A stretch of DNA of 64,000 nucleotides from Strigops habroptila (GCF_004027225.2 NC_044277.2:40342305-40406304); one strand, 5' to 3'. Shown: positions 39,201 to 54,200, numbered from the stretch's first letter. Program-made: numbers and translations. The notes: generated by a model not told the origin, from the sequence alone.

Positions 39201-42200
39201 TTTAGTCTAAAGCAAGTTAAGTTCTTTTAGTCTAAAGCAAAAGACATGAACCAGAAGAAATTAGAAGACCTACCAAGAATTTAAGCAACACATCATTCTT
39301 ACCTTCTATTATGGCTATTGGTCTACAATTATTAGACTTACAGTAGGGATGGACTATTTCAACAATGAAGTCTGTTTTTGAATTAAGACTACTGATACAA
39401 ATTCTTTTCTCAGAAACAATTGCTATTGTATTTTCAGTGATGTTAGGACAGATTCAGTTATCACTCTTCTATTTTACCATGTTTTCTTTTAGCTACACAA
39501 ATACACATTTAGATGAAAGTGTTAATGTTTATTGTCAATCTGAATTCCTGTCAAAATACACACAGACATTTCTGCATTTTCTTGCTTTGTTTGTGGGATT
39601 TTTTTTTTGTTTTTTTGTTTTTTAAACCTGGGAGCAAAGATGTTTGCTGAATAATTGCATCTCTAAGGTAAATAGAGACCACTGAAGCGGAAAAGGGCCT
39701 TTGGATTTTGCAGGAATCGTGCTTATCAGTCACCCAAAGGGACATGTGACTTAATTTTTGCAGCAAAGTAGTGATCTGTGTCTGCTTTCTGCATATGGTT
39801 TAATGGGTAAGATGAGAATGGTCTCCTAGGCATGTTGGGAATTTCATGAATGCTTCAGTCTGCTATCCTGACAGTAGTAGAAACATGAACAACAAACTGA
39901 AACTTCACACTGTGTATATGCTAGAAACACTTATTCACTCTAGAAAAACTCACAACCTTTGTAGTCTTATAAGCAACTTGACCTGAAGATATTTTTTAAA
40001 TATTGGAACAAATTAACTGGTTTTTGCTAATTAGCTCCTGCGTCTTCCAGAAGAGATTTATGACAACTGCTATTTGGAGGGGAAACAAGATATTCTTCAG
40101 TAAGGTGGAAACTTGCACTGCTGCCTGCAAGTGGCAAAGCTAAAGGAGCTTTGCCGCTGGATGCTCCTGCTTGGAGCTGCTCTTTGTCTGAAACCATTTT
40201 ATTGGTGATTTGCCATAATCTTTAAACAGTTTGCACGCATCTAGCCAAACGTAGCATAATGCTTGGGCTAGTTTGGCCATGCAGTCGCTGGACCAAAGCG
40301 GTAAAGTCAGATGAGTAGATGAACAGGACCTGCATCTCTGTAGTTGGGAAAAAGTACTGCTGGAGGGACCACAGCTCTGCTCAAGTGTCAGGCTGTTAAA
40401 CCTATTCAAAAGTGCATCAACCTTCAAAAGCAGTGGTCACTAGCAAATAAGAAGTGTTACAGATACTATTCTAACCTACATTCTTTTATCATATTCTTAT
40501 ACTTCAGCTGCTTTCTACTTACAGACTTGGCTTATTTAACTTTCTGTTCTGATGGACAAACTAAAATGCCTCAATCTCTTTCTTTTAAAGAATTTCCTTT
40601 GTAATCCAGTGTATTCTTACTAAGCATGACTTCACCAATTTTAGGACTAAAAGCTTAGAATACCTGCGGACCATATGTCAGTTCCTACATCCATTTCTTA
40701 CCGTGATGTATAGTTTACTTCTCCCACGTCTGGCTGACATTTCACACTCTCATTGCATGACTCACTTTGATAGTGGAAGCTCTTCACTTGGTTTAGAAGA
40801 ATAACAGAATTCAAATGTCTTAAATAATTTTTTCTTTTAAGTGTTTATCCTTAACTCTTAACTGGATTGTCCTTCAGCCTTCGAAGGTTGCAGAGGTGAA
40901 TTCGAACCTAAAACTTCTTGAGTTTACCTGCTGCACACCGTGGAGACCTAGAGTTACAGTTCCGGCTAACCTTTCCCTTTGTCTGACAAAAGAAACTGTT
41001 TGTTAAACTTAAGTACTACTTTTTTGCTTGGCTGTTCTCTAATAGTGTCAGTTTAAATTATTTTAACTTGCCTTTAAAATTGCGCATTGAGGACCAGGTT
41101 CTCAAGGCAATAGCACTGTGGACTTCTAATGAGGCTCAGCCACACGTGTGTTTTCTGACGGTGTAACAGCAGAGATGAAGTGTGGCATTGGTGTTTCCTG
41201 TCACTGAAAATAAATACAGGCTAAACATCAGCCTCCAGTATAACTTCCATGTGGCCCAAGAGCTACTGCTATGCAAGATAAACACTTTCAGTCACTTGAA
41301 TGCTTTGAACATGGGTTTTATGTTTTGCATGTACAAGAGATTGACTCCAAAATGGAGCCATTCCATTGCTTAGCTTGTGATTCAGAAACAGCTTAACTGC
41401 ATTCCCTTTTTCGCCTTGGTCTGCTTTTAGACATGTAGTGTGGATTTCATATAAGTATTTTCTGCTATAATGGTCTAAACTATTTTCATTTGTCATCATC
41501 TTCTGTTTCCTTTTTCTCCCTTTAAATGGGCCATGTTAAAACCTGGCTCTTCAGCATCCAGAAACTTGTTTGAATTGCCACTGTTTTGGCTTAGTGCACT
41601 GTTATTATGGGGAATTGCAGAAGTTGTGCACGAATCATAACTGGCTCATTGGGCTGTATTACTGTTGCAAAGTAAGCAGAAGCTGAGGAGAGGGAAAATA
41701 GAGCTAATAGTAGTGTTTTGGGCAGGTTTGGAACTTGAAGGAATGGGGTTAACTGTGAACCTTTCTCACAGTTGCTTACCTGTGGGTATAAAACACATGT
41801 CTGGGAAGGGATTTGTACCAGTAGGCAGTGTTATGCAAGAATGCTGTTCTCTGGCTCCTCATATCCTCAGCCATAATTTCAGTGAGGTACTGTCATCTGA
41901 AATACTCTATTACCATTTGTGATTATAGGCTTTTAACTTTTCGTTTTGATCATTGTGTGTTCCTAGTGTAAGGAAGCTTTTGAGTTTAATGCATTTTTTT
42001 TTTACCTCCTTTCAATTCCTGAGAATTCAGTGTTTAAGTCAGTCTTGCAATGTGGAAAAAATTCTTGTTTTTGTTTCATAGTCTTGTCTTTGTGCAGTGG
42101 TTTTATATTTAACTCATTAAAAATGTGAGGCAGCCTAAGGCAGGCATAAACGGGTTTTTGAGTCTGTTACATTACTAATAATTTCTTGAATTCTTAGCAA

Positions 42201-45200
42201 TGATTTTCCAGCTTAAAACAATTGCACTTCTCTTAATGCATTCCTGTTGTGTGCAACATCCTTATATGTTTTGATATTTCTGGGAAATAATATTCCCTGT
42301 GTTCTCCAGGATGGTTTTGACTGAGTAATAAAGTGAAATGGGAAATTCTCTTTTCATCTCCATGCTACGTTTTTATACTTGTTATGCAGTTTGCAAAAAT
42401 GTGTTGAACAGTAATAAAAGCAGATAGCTAATGCAACGTTAGAATGGCAGGGTAACACCAGGTTAATAGTAATGTAAATGATAGCCTCTTCACAGGATAT
42501 CTTCACAGGATATTGTGTTTAACTGCTCAGTGATCTGTGAGAGAACTGATGTGAAAAACCATATGCTAGTCAGTGAGTAATCAGTTCATATATTCCTTGC
42601 AAATTCTCTCCAACCTTTCTTTGTTGTGACAGACCAAAATGCTGCATGTAGAGTGTCATCTGGATGGTGATACTTTTTCAGGTTTTAAGTGTGTTGCTTT
42701 CCATATTTTTTTTTTAAGAGATGATATATTAATGACGTGATAAAAGGTTTCATCAGTATTTTGTGTGGGATTTGCTATAGCTATTAAAAGTTATGGCTGA
42801 CTACTGTGGTAAAGTTTGTAGTGAAAGATGCAGCTCAAGCATGTGATTTTTCTGGAAATGGTACCTTAGCAGCCAGTTCTGCATCTTGTGCAGGAATAGC
42901 TGTGGCTCTAATACAGTTTGAATGTCAAAAAGCACTGTGAGGTCTACCTGGTGGGTGGTTTGATAGGTGTTGGTGTGTTGATAAGCATTTTTTCTGGATT
43001 AGGCAGTGCTGGACTGGATTGGGGTTTTAGCCTTGCAAAAAATGGAGTGATGTGGTTATCATCAATTTATGGAGGGGAGGGCACTACCTCCTCCTAAATT
43101 ATCATTCATAGTGCAGTACCCTGCCAACTGTCTCAAGCCAAGCTGGGTAAATAACCCACTGTGAAAAGGGCTTCTTCCTTGATCATTTATTTCAAAATTT
43201 ATGGAAGTAGGTAGTGGGTAGCAAAGAGGAGTCCAATACAAATGCTTTCTGATGCTGTGAATTCTTAAAACAAAAAATAATTCATAGGTAGTATAAGAGA
43301 TCTGCATTGGTAATGTGTCAAATAAGATGTGTATGTTAGGAAATAAACACTTTAACAAAAGAATTATTATGTGACTTAAACTTAACCCCTTAATGCCTTG
43401 AACATGAGGTGGTTGGGTAGGATAGCTACCCAGAAGCTGAAGTAACGTCAGTAAAACTGCTCCCCTCCTCTCTTTCAGAGTGATTGAACAACTTGGTGGT
43501 AAGCAGTTGGTAATGAACCACATGCATCATGAAGACCAGCAAGTTCGTTATAATGCACTACTGGCTGTGCAGAAGCTGATGGTTCACAACTGGTATGTGA
43601 AGATTACTTACCATATTACCAACAGTGAGAAATATTTGGTGTGGGGAGAGGATTCAAGACAATAGATTTCTTTAAGGGGGAATAACATTTTATGTGGTAG
43701 GACTGCACTTTTAAATGATAGAGCATATGATGCTGATGTGGAAGATCTTAGCTAGTTTTGCTGTGTATTTTGGTTGCAGTTTGAGTAGCTTCTCCTTGCA
43801 TGATTGTCACATGAGTAATTCACTCTCTATTTCAACTTATCTGAACTGCTTAATGTTCAGCAAGAGCTGTAATTTAGGCTTGCGCTTGTTCAAGTACTTA
43901 ATTGACAGTTGCTTTGCAAAATGCATGCCTGACCACTCTTTTGCATTGTTCTTTGCTCTAGTCCTTTTCCCCCACTCTACACTGTTCTTTTTCTGTTGCC
44001 ATTTTAAGGGGTGCAGGTACAATTTTTCTTGAACTCCTGGGGTAGCAGAAGCTTATGGTCTGGTTGGCTACATGAAGTTGAAAATCATTTGTTGGCATCT
44101 CTTTCATCAGTTCTAGAGAATAGTATTTGAAATGAGGTTTTTCTTTCATTGTTTCTTGACTAGTTCTCTAATAAAGCTCCAAAACCCCAAGTTCTGGTGT
44201 GTTCTGCACAGAACTTGCTGGTGGGTGGTGCTGCCTTTCCACAGAGCACAGGACCTTTATAGTGAAGAATTGAAGGACTGAAGTTCTGAAAAACTCCAGT
44301 GTTTGTGAAGTAACTTTAACTTGCCAAATTAGTTATGCTAAGCTTAAAACATGGAGAGTTACAAATATTAATTAGGATTTCTTAATCTGATTATTAATTA
44401 TGATTTCACCAAAGATGACATTTTCATTTGGCATTACCTTAGAGAGATAAAATGTAACAGTACATCTGAGTATATTGAAACATAGATGTTGAGATAAAAA
44501 CAACTAATTTGATTTTGAATTTAAACGACCTTTTATTTCTGGAGAGCTTGGTGCTTGGAAGTACCTACAACTTCTGTCAGCTTTCTCACTTCTGGCACAA
44601 TATGATCTTTTTAAAAGGCTGAGTAGTGATGATGCTAACAGTGTGAAAGTGGTAGGGAACAAGGTTTATCAAGCACATTCTGGCTATTCAAGGTGGGCTA
44701 GCAAGGCTGACAAAAAGCTCCTGTCCACTCTCCCTGCAGCGTATCTTCTATAAAAGAAAGCTAGTTTTCCCTCCTTTTCTTCTGAAGAATATGTTTTTTT
44801 AACTCTCATGCGTGTTACATTAATTTTATTCTGCTTCCTCCCTCTCTCGTACTGTGGGAACCTTCTACAGCAGAGAAACACACATTTAAATAACCTACTA
44901 TATCAAATTCAGAGTGAATATTCTCCACCTGTAAGGACAGCTTTAGTTAAAAATACTGAATTTGAGTGTGTGAAGATGGAGACACAATGTGTGGCTGAGT
45001 GCAACCTAATTTTGGGTCATTATTGAATGTTACACTCCAATCTGCTTCTTAGTTTATTGATACGCTTATTTCTCACTACACTATTCTCATATTTGAATCA
45101 CTGAGTATTATAAACCAACAATAGCTAAATAGAGATTACAGTGTTGAAGGCTTAGTTACTGAATTTACCTTCTGCAGGGGGGACAGGTCTTATTTCATGT

Positions 45201-48200
45201 GAGTCCTGATGTCTTGAAAATCTGGTAATAGAAATACAAAACTCTGGTCTTTCTCCAGCACAAATCTCACTGGCAGTAAGTTTTTCTGGATGCCTAACCT
45301 GGCTTTTGCTCATTTTCAAGTTAAGCATACTAATTTAAAAAAAATCACATCGGTACTTCCAGATTTGTCTTGATTTTTTTAATGGCACGAACATTTCTCT
45401 GGGTGCTTTTCACAGTTTGTGAACCTTTAGACTTGAGACTGAGAGAAGAGATTACAATTACATCTAGTTTCAGACCTTCAGAAATGTCAACAGAAAGGAT
45501 CTGTTCAAGCGCCATTTTCAGATTCATATTGTCATCTCTGTAGGGAATATGTTCTTGTTTAATTCTTATTGCATCAAGCCTCTGGGACATTTGATTCATA
45601 TTCGACAAAGCGTGTTCCCCTTGGAGTGGACATCAGATAGCTTGAGCTAAGGAAATGACACATTGTTTGTATGTGGGAAGCTAGATCTGTCTTTGTATAC
45701 ATCTGGCTTTTGATGTGTGTCAGGACCTCCTCTTCTGTTTCATAGCTTGTGTGGAGAGAAGAGAGAGCAGAGTCTGCTGCACAGCGCAGTTCAAGTGCCT
45801 ACTTATTTAGCTTTGCGTTGTCATAAGATGGATTACTCAGCAACTTAAGGTTTTGCTTATCTTGCTCTTCAGAACTGGGAAACAATAAGCCTTTTTCCCC
45901 TTGCTTCCACGTGTGTTGGAATTCAGTTAGTTCATTCAGAGCAATTGTTTTTTTATCTTGAATTTAATCAGCATGGAACAACTCTGCATTACTATTTGTG
46001 ACACGAACCTGGCTGCCTCTGTCATGCGTTTCCTAGCTCTGAAGGTTAACCAAGGGAAGGATTAGAAAATGCTTGCTCTGCCAGGCTGAAGCTTTGGAGC
46101 TTAGAGCAGCAAAATAAGGAAAACTTTTGGTACCTGAACCAAGTGTCATGGGGCAGCTAAAATGGCATTCTGTTTAAAACTCAGCTGTATCATTAGACTG
46201 CTAATAGCTCAACTTGAAGATGATTAACTCCTAAGTAATTTGAATAGTTAGGTACAGGCTGCTCAACTTGCTTTTCCTTAAGAGTTTTCAAGTCAGGGCT
46301 AAATGGGGTGAAATCAGGCATTCTGTTAAATGGTGAAGCTGGGTTGGCAAAAGCAGTAACTGCTGTCAGCTTTTCAGATGAGGTAAGTTCAGGTGAAATA
46401 TTCTAGTTACACTTGCATGTTAAATGATCATGCACTTGATGAAGCAGGGAGCAAAGCTATCTTTGTAGCCTCATTTAATGTCTTTAAATGGTAATTAATC
46501 CTGTTGTTTAATCTCAATTGCACTGTGTTAGTCGTGGCACCCTATGCTGATGGTAAAAACCTGTTATTGGCAGATGGAGGAGTTTAGCATGGCAGTGATG
46601 GTGCAGATTTTTTGTGTTCAGTTCGTGCTTTGACTGTGTATGAGAAACATCTCCTTTATTCCTTGCCTTTGCTGGTGTTTGGCGGCAATACCTAACTTGA
46701 CTAGGAACTAGTCAAGTTAGGAACTAGTATCAGGAACTAGTTTAGTATTAGGAACTAGTTTTGGGAACCTAGTGCTGGTTGGAACAATGTTTTTAATGAT
46801 GTGGACTTTAAAAGAATCAAATTATAAACTAGCAACATTTACATATATCACTTCAAAGAAACCCAATATGTGAATCTATACAGATGAAGCACATGCCTTT
46901 CACATGCTTCATGGCACAACATTTTACTGAACTGAAGGGATGGGATGCTGTGACTCAAAGCACTTATAATTAGAAGCCCAAGTTCCTTCTGTGGGCTATG
47001 GAGAGCAGCACATTGTTTTTCAGGGTAATGCAAAGCAGTTTCAGTGCCTGAAGTAGATCAGTGGAAATAATCTCCTGTCTTTAAGATTTGTGAACGTATA
47101 GTCTCCTGGCTTCATTCTTAAGTTGTTAATTCCATCCTTCTATTACTTCACTAAAATAAGAGCTAGATGAAGAGCTAGGTGAATTCTAGATGTTCTGCAT
47201 TGAATGAACTAATTTAAATAAGCTAATGAAATAACTTATTTTTGACCTTACTGGCCATCTAGAACATAGTGCATTAGTTCGGACCCTTTGCTTGTCTTTT
47301 AGCCAAGTTAGGCCCAGAAAAAGTTTGCTCATGACTCATGTAGTAAGTGCAGCATATTATTTTAGTCTTGCTCTGTCAGTAGCAGTGCTGTTGGGAGGTA
47401 GAGACCAGGGATCAGAAAAAAGAGAATTGTTACAGTATCCAGCCTAGCTAACATGTGCAGAGGTGGATCGTGCGTGCTCTTTGTTCTTGCGAATGTAAAG
47501 TAAAACACAGTGGCTTTACCCCTATAGCTCAGATGAGCTGTTTGTACTCATTTTTGGTTCCTACTACACAAAAAAGATGTGGACAGGCTGGAAAGGGCCC
47601 AGAGAAGAGCCACAAAGATGATCAAAGGGCTGGGAAGCCATGTGAGGAAACGCTGCGAGAAAACTGCGTCTGTTCAGCCTTGAGAAAAGGCGGCTCAAGG
47701 GGAGACCTTATCAACGTGTTCCACTTCTTAAAGGGTGGTACAAAGAAAAGATGAGGTAATGGGCACAAGTTTCCCTAGGGAGATTCCGACAGGGCACAAA
47801 AGGAAAGTTTTTCACAGTGAGAACAATCAGCTGTTGGAATAATCTCCCAAGGGAAGTGGTGGATTCCCCAACACTGGACAAGATTTGGCTGGACACGGTG
47901 CTGGTTCATCTAGTCTAGGTCATGCTTTGCATAGAAAGGTTGGACCAGATGATCAGATGACCAAATGAGGTCCCTTCTATTCTGGTGTTCTATAATTCTG
48001 TGAAATGATCTTCAGTATTCATACAAATGCTACCTAAACTAGAGTGGATCTGATTAGAAACTTATTTGTTTTTCCTCTGGCTGAGTCAGGGTAATGGCAG
48101 AACTCGCATCATCTTTCAGCAGTTGCTCCCATTGACTAAAATACTGGCCTGTGTTACCCTATCTTTCTGCTTATGCCATTACCTCTGGGCTCAGGTGTGA

Positions 48201-51200
48201 TGCCTCATCTTCCCAGGGTCCTTTCACCTGTGCAGGCTCTAAACTATAAATGTTCTCTAAACAGGCAGACTTTTGGAAACTGCTATTCAATGAATTGATA
48301 CCTACATGGAGAGTATGAGTATGTTAACAGATGATAAAAATGGCAGTCAGGATGTGTCATTGGTGCATGATCAAGTATGGTATTGGAAGTAAAATTAATA
48401 AATGGCATACTGAATGAAGCAACAAATTAAGATAAGCTTTGAATATGCAACAGATTCGTGTATGATTTTCAGAGTGCACATCCCAGACAAAATTACTTGC
48501 TTTCCATCCTTTAAAGTGTCTAGTTGCATAGAGAGACATTAAAAAAACTGAAACTGCCTAGGATTTGCAGTATGCTATATTTAGAAGCTGTTGTTCTATA
48601 GGTTTAGCATTGAATATTCAGCATTTGTTACTATTCTTTGGCATAAGCTTTGTTTTCCAAAGCCCATGTGTCTCTTAAAATAGCTTCTGTACCATGCTTG
48701 CTTTTAGTAGAGAGAAGTGCAAGGTGTAATGATAGTTAACTGGCAGCTTTGAAATTTGTCCTTTTCTCCCTCCCCACTCCTTTTTTTTTCCCTATCCCAA
48801 CACTCAGATGTGTAATGCTTAGTACAGTAGGCTTAAATCTAGGGAACAATGCCTACAAGATAACGCAATCTGCTGTACTTATTTATCCTATTTCTTTAGC
48901 CTTCATCATTAACTCAATTCCTTTTTAGTACATAACAGAAATAACTGACAAGTTTAAGAAGATAGTGTGTCCCTGATAAAAATTAATATTTTTAGGAGGA
49001 CAGTTCCTAGCTAGAATGAGACAAATGATACAAAAATCCAATTAGTGATAGGCATACTTGATATATAGTATGAGTGTTTATCTTTTTATTTGAACATAAA
49101 TATGTACTCTTGTAAAGTTTCTTTCCATGCAGGTAGGGACTGGTCTGTCTTCTCAACAAATCCAGGTTGTTAGACTCCTAGTGGAAATGCAATGTAAAGA
49201 TGGCAAGACTGTTCCATCTGTTCAAACATTCCATCTGCTGCCTGTCTTATGACATTGCTTATTTGTCATATTTTTTATTTGTCTCTAACAGTGTATGTTG
49301 GCAGTGTTTTTTGAGTGGCTTGAGTCGTGTGGCAGACTTTTTGTTGTAGCTTTATTACACTTCTGTACCCCTGCATGAGAGATAGAATTTCTTCAGAACT
49401 GGCTTTTCAATTTAATTTTTGAATGAAATTTGAAAGGAGGGACTCTAGGTTTGTGTTTAGGTAGAGAAAAATAAAATTAATATTTTTATATTGATTTATA
49501 TTGATTTATATTGATTTCTTTGTCAAAGGAAAGCATTCTGCCTCTTAGGAACCTTAGACTGCTAAAACAAGCTAGAAATTCCAGATGTGCAAGACTGTCA
49601 AATATTTTTTAATAACTTGGTTCTTTAACAGATTGGAAGCAAGATTTAAAATAAATGTTGTTTGAAAAGAGAGAATGTGACAGTTTCATCCTTCCTTTCT
49701 TCTATGCTTCATCCCCTTTTCTTCCCTTGCCTGCTAAAAAGAATAATTTTCAGTTCTTTAAAGGACAGGTAAATCTAACTGCACTGGAATTCTGAGTATA
49801 ACACTAAAAGTAGTAGTACTAAAACAGCAAGGCTTGTTCCCTTTAGCACGTGGCCTCTAGAAATCTGCTGTATGCACCATAAAACTTTCCTGTCTGTCAG
49901 AGATTAATTGTTGTTGACAACGGTCCTTAGTATGAATTTTAAAGTAGGGTCTTGTGTCAGTTTGCAATTACCTCCTTATTCCATACTCACTGAATCCGGT
50001 GGCTTGTGTGTTGGATGAGTTCCTTATGCCTTTACCTAAATGACCTTTAAGCATTTGTTGCAATTACCGTGACACACACGTATATCTCAGCTTGAGGGAG
50101 TCAGCATTTCTCCTATGCCAACACACCCAATTAAATGGAATGAAACAACAAACTGGAATAAGGATTTGAGATGCAACAACTTCATGTATTAATCTCTAAG
50201 TTTCCTTTTCCTCTTGGAGGAAGCACTTTGGAAACTGCAGAAAAAGTGCGTTTTAAGATAGGCCCGAAAAAGGGTAAATTGCTGGTGTGGAAATCTCACT
50301 TGATTATTCTAATATAAATGGAAAGATTAATTTGCAAATGGAAATTATTTGCACCTCACCATCAGACTTACGAATAACTGAGAAAGTGAGAAAATGTGGT
50401 GTTTTAAGTTTTGTTGTTCTGAGCGTTAGTTGAGAAATGGAGGTTTGTGTAGTTACTCTCAAAGTGATGTCCTATGCTAGCATGTTTTGACTTTCCTGCA
50501 GTGCTCTTGTAAATTTATGCTGAATCAATTGTTTCATGTTTGAATGCAGTTAACTGTAAATATAAGCTTGTCTGGACCAGCTTCATCTGCTTTATAATAA
50601 GGATGATTTCCTGTTCCAGTGTGAGGAAAACAGCCAAAATGGAACTTTTTGTTTCAAAGAGAACTTGGGCCTTTGCTCAATGAACTTGCCATCTTGACTA
50701 TTAATGCTGGAGGATGAATTGCCACCTTGTTCTGTGTTGCATGGTTTCTAGTACAGATTCCAAGTTAGTGCTACTAGAAACTGTTGCAAGGTGCCTTAAA
50801 AATATCCATGGAGCTCACATCTACAATCCCAGCAAGGGTCAGTATACCAAAATGATGTGCTTAATTCTAAGTCTATTTATGTGGGAGAGCACAGACTTTT
50901 CCAGATGCCTGTTGACTTAAGGGAGCATCATTAAGCATGTGGTAAGTTTCCTTCCCTTTCTTGGAAAGCAGTTAAGAGATAAAGCATTATATGTAAACAT
51001 GCTCAATATTACTGGTATATAGAATTTCATTTCTCTTCGTCACCTTAAATGATTTAAAAGAAAAATGAGCCTTACATAATGGCTGGAGAGCTGGTGTTTT
51101 TGTATTGAGAAAATGTTTACTGCTTCTGACTGGCTTTTGAAGTATTATATACAATAATACAATGCCTACGCAAGGTAAAAGGCAGCTTTCTAGTGGAGGG

Positions 51201-54200
51201 AATTGGTGACTGAATTTGCTGTTGGCCAGGACAGTATTTTGCTCTTTTTCCACAAATTTGTATGTGAATTTTGTACATCTTGTAGACTGCAATCTGAGTG
51301 ACATTCTGTAGATCTGCTTGGCCTGGTTAGAAGTGAAAAATAGTATTACTGGTAAGATTGTGTGTTGCAAGACAATAGGTATGTAGGCCCCAAAGCTCAG
51401 CTATGTCAAAGTTAGCAGGATATGTTTTGTCTTAGTCTATAATATGAGCTGATCAGACTTGCATGAATCTCTGCCAGTAGTGGCCATGCTCGTATGTTGT
51501 GTACTTTTTTTGTACTGTTGTGTGCTTGCATTCTTAAAGGTAGTTTAAATTTTGTTGGGTAAACATGAATTCTAAACCCCATTTTTTTTTCTCTTAAATT
51601 TTAATTAAGTAACAGTGCAGGATCAATAAAATCTTAGATGCTTGATTTGTAGTACATGGTGATGGACACCTATGTCCAACTGATGTGTGAAGATTGAAGC
51701 TTACAGTGCTATTTAACCTCCTGATGTGATGAAATACCAGTATGTAAAAAAATATTCTTGAATCTTCTTGCCCTTTTAATATGTATTTTAACAGAGGGAG
51801 AACAGGGGCCTGCTGAAGCTAATCTCGGTAGCTTGAGTTTTAGTGGAAGATGAGAGACAGGAATGACCAGAGGCCTGGCAGAATAACCTGTCAGTCTGCT
51901 CTCCTAAGGCTGCACATGAAGCTTTCTTGTTGAGGAGCTGTCTAAATCCCTCCTATCAAGTCTCTTACCAATCCCTCTCATCATCTGCCATAGACCATGC
52001 AAGAGCTTGTCCTAGGTTAACCAATGATACTTGATTTGAAATGATAAGCAAGTAGAAGATTAACTGGGACTTGCAGCAGCAGATGAGGCAAGGTTTGTGC
52101 ATTTCAGTGGCCCTTGGTGGTGACTATAGAAGTGATGGGGTAGGAACAGGACAGGGCTTTCACCTGGGTTTGTAGCATGACCATGTAGAGTAGTAACTGC
52201 AGATACTTATTCTGGATGGGGAGATGAGACAAAAGCTTTTCTTTGCCCCTGGACTTAAACCTCACACCTGCAAATGAATGACTGAAATGGTTTTGTAGGG
52301 AAGATAGTGTAGTGTGATATCTAATGTATGACCTTAGTGACGTAACGGGTATATTCAACTTCTGTATTCACACACAGAATATGTGACTGCGCTGCCTTCT
52401 CAGAGATTTTTGCTGAATACACTGCTTTATGATTGGATTTTAGTAAGCCTTGAGCATACATCTGAACTAGTGCAAGCTATGCAATAGTTGTACTGTTATG
52501 GATTGCTTCCTTGCTTGATTTTCCTACTTCTGAGTAATTGCATAAGAAATTCACATTCAAAATGGTTCATGTGCGCTTTATAAATAACTAACTTTGCAGG
52601 CTTTTGATGCTGTTTGCAGAGCCGGGTATGTAGAAAGTGTCCGTTGCTTTGAAGGCTGGATGTCAGAGAAGAATTACTAGAATCAGTACGTGCGTATAGG
52701 CATAAAACAAAGTAAAAAAGAACACTGAGGGAGCAAAAGGAGGTTTGGAAACCCTTCCATAGTTGCTGGCTGTGTTTTTGGGTGGCGGTCAAATTTTGTT
52801 TAATTTGGTGGTACAACTTTGAGTCCTGCAAAAACCACAAGAGAGCAGCTCATTTCCTTCTTTGCTGTCATGAGTCTCTACTTTGGGTGTTGTAACCTTC
52901 CTAATATGATCAAGAGTCATATCTGTTGAGTGCAGCCTAGTCATTAAAATACTGTGATCCTGCTGCAACGCCTGATAAAGCTGTGAAGGAAGGTGCTAAA
53001 TCATAACATATGCTCAGCATCCAAATTATGTGTTATTTTCTTTGCTAGTGGAGTTTGAAGTTAACATTATAGGAATTTTGATTTTCTGGATACCTAACTT
53101 TAAAACTGAGAAAAGTGATGTTGGGTGATACAGTTGTGATCCTAAACTTCATTGTGTGATAGGAATTGTAACGCCTAGGGAATAGCCATTCAACAGGACA
53201 CTAAAATGAAAACTAGTCTTTGAAATGTGCAGTAAGAGCTAATATTTTTAACTTTTTAAAATAAAGCATAAGTGCATACTCCTGAGTTACCTTTTGGGTT
53301 CCTTTTAAGACTTCATCCTAAATATAATTTCTCTGAACTGCTTCTAATGTTTAATCTGTGTAGGTTGAAATACCTGTGTAGTGAGAAAAACTGTGGGTGC
53401 TAAGTATACAATCAGCAATGGAAAAAAATGTGCATGCTTCACAGGTCCTGAAACCTTTCTTTCTGCTGGTACAATGGTACAATTATTGAAGTGTATTTTC
53501 TGTAACAAGCAATAACCCAGACACCACTAAATACCACTTTCAGCTTCTTTGTGGTTCTGTGAAATGTTGAGGTGCTTTCATAAGAGACAGTGAAAGATGG
53601 GAGCATTCATGAGAATTATGCAGTATTTTCCAGAGAATTTAGATATTTTTGCTCAAGGCAAATGCTGAGAATTGGGGGGGGGGGGTATTTGTTCCAGTGT
53701 TGAGAGGACAGGTATAAAATAAGTGACAAAATAAGCACTTCAATATACAGATGAGGAAATTGTTGGTACACAGTGGGCCTGGCTCAAATATCTCTTCTTT
53801 TTTCTAACTCAAGCATACAGTTCTTTAGTCAGTGTCTATTTTGCTAGCCTGCTGATTAAATTGCCAGTATGTCCATCAGTATGACTTGTGCTCATGCAGC
53901 TGGGTTATGGGAAGAGAGCCTTTGCCACAGCTTCTAACATGTACATTAAGCAAGCAAAATCTGTGGGCTTCATGGGTGTTCTGTCACAATTGCCAGGGCT
54001 TCTAAATATTACTACTGGGCTGCTTCTTTTTCCAGTTTTGTTGATGTTTGGTTTGTACCTTATTTTTGGGGCAATAGATGATGGATACCTAAAGCTTAGG
54101 TACTGTCATAGTAGCTCCAGTTGACAATCAACAGTAGGCATTATTTTAAGGAATAATTCTAAACTTAAAGCTTTTTCCTCTTTCTCTACTTCATACTCCC

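Larger units (their letters stand above)
38968..43478 (+). other. ATP6V1H: Intron 12 of ATP6V1H
   Basis: 4.5 kb. It contains a 19-bp direct repeat (39197-39240) and a 13-bp tandem duplication (42488-42513). No gene or mobile element was recognised. Confidence 0.85.

Noticed and set aside
43062..43523. 153-codon minus-strand frame overlapping exon 13
   Set aside because: It is antisense to a well-supported coding exon and its other part is intron. No recognisable domain.
50987..51370. 127-codon minus-strand frame in intron 13
   Set aside because: No protein-like periodicity or family match, and neighbouring frames do not continue it, unlike the 45345-46532 track.
53888..54124. 78-codon plus-strand frame with a hydrophobic, membrane-like stretch
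   Set aside because: It lies wholly in intron 13 with no splice sites and no family resemblance. T-rich intron sequence often yields hydrophobic translations.
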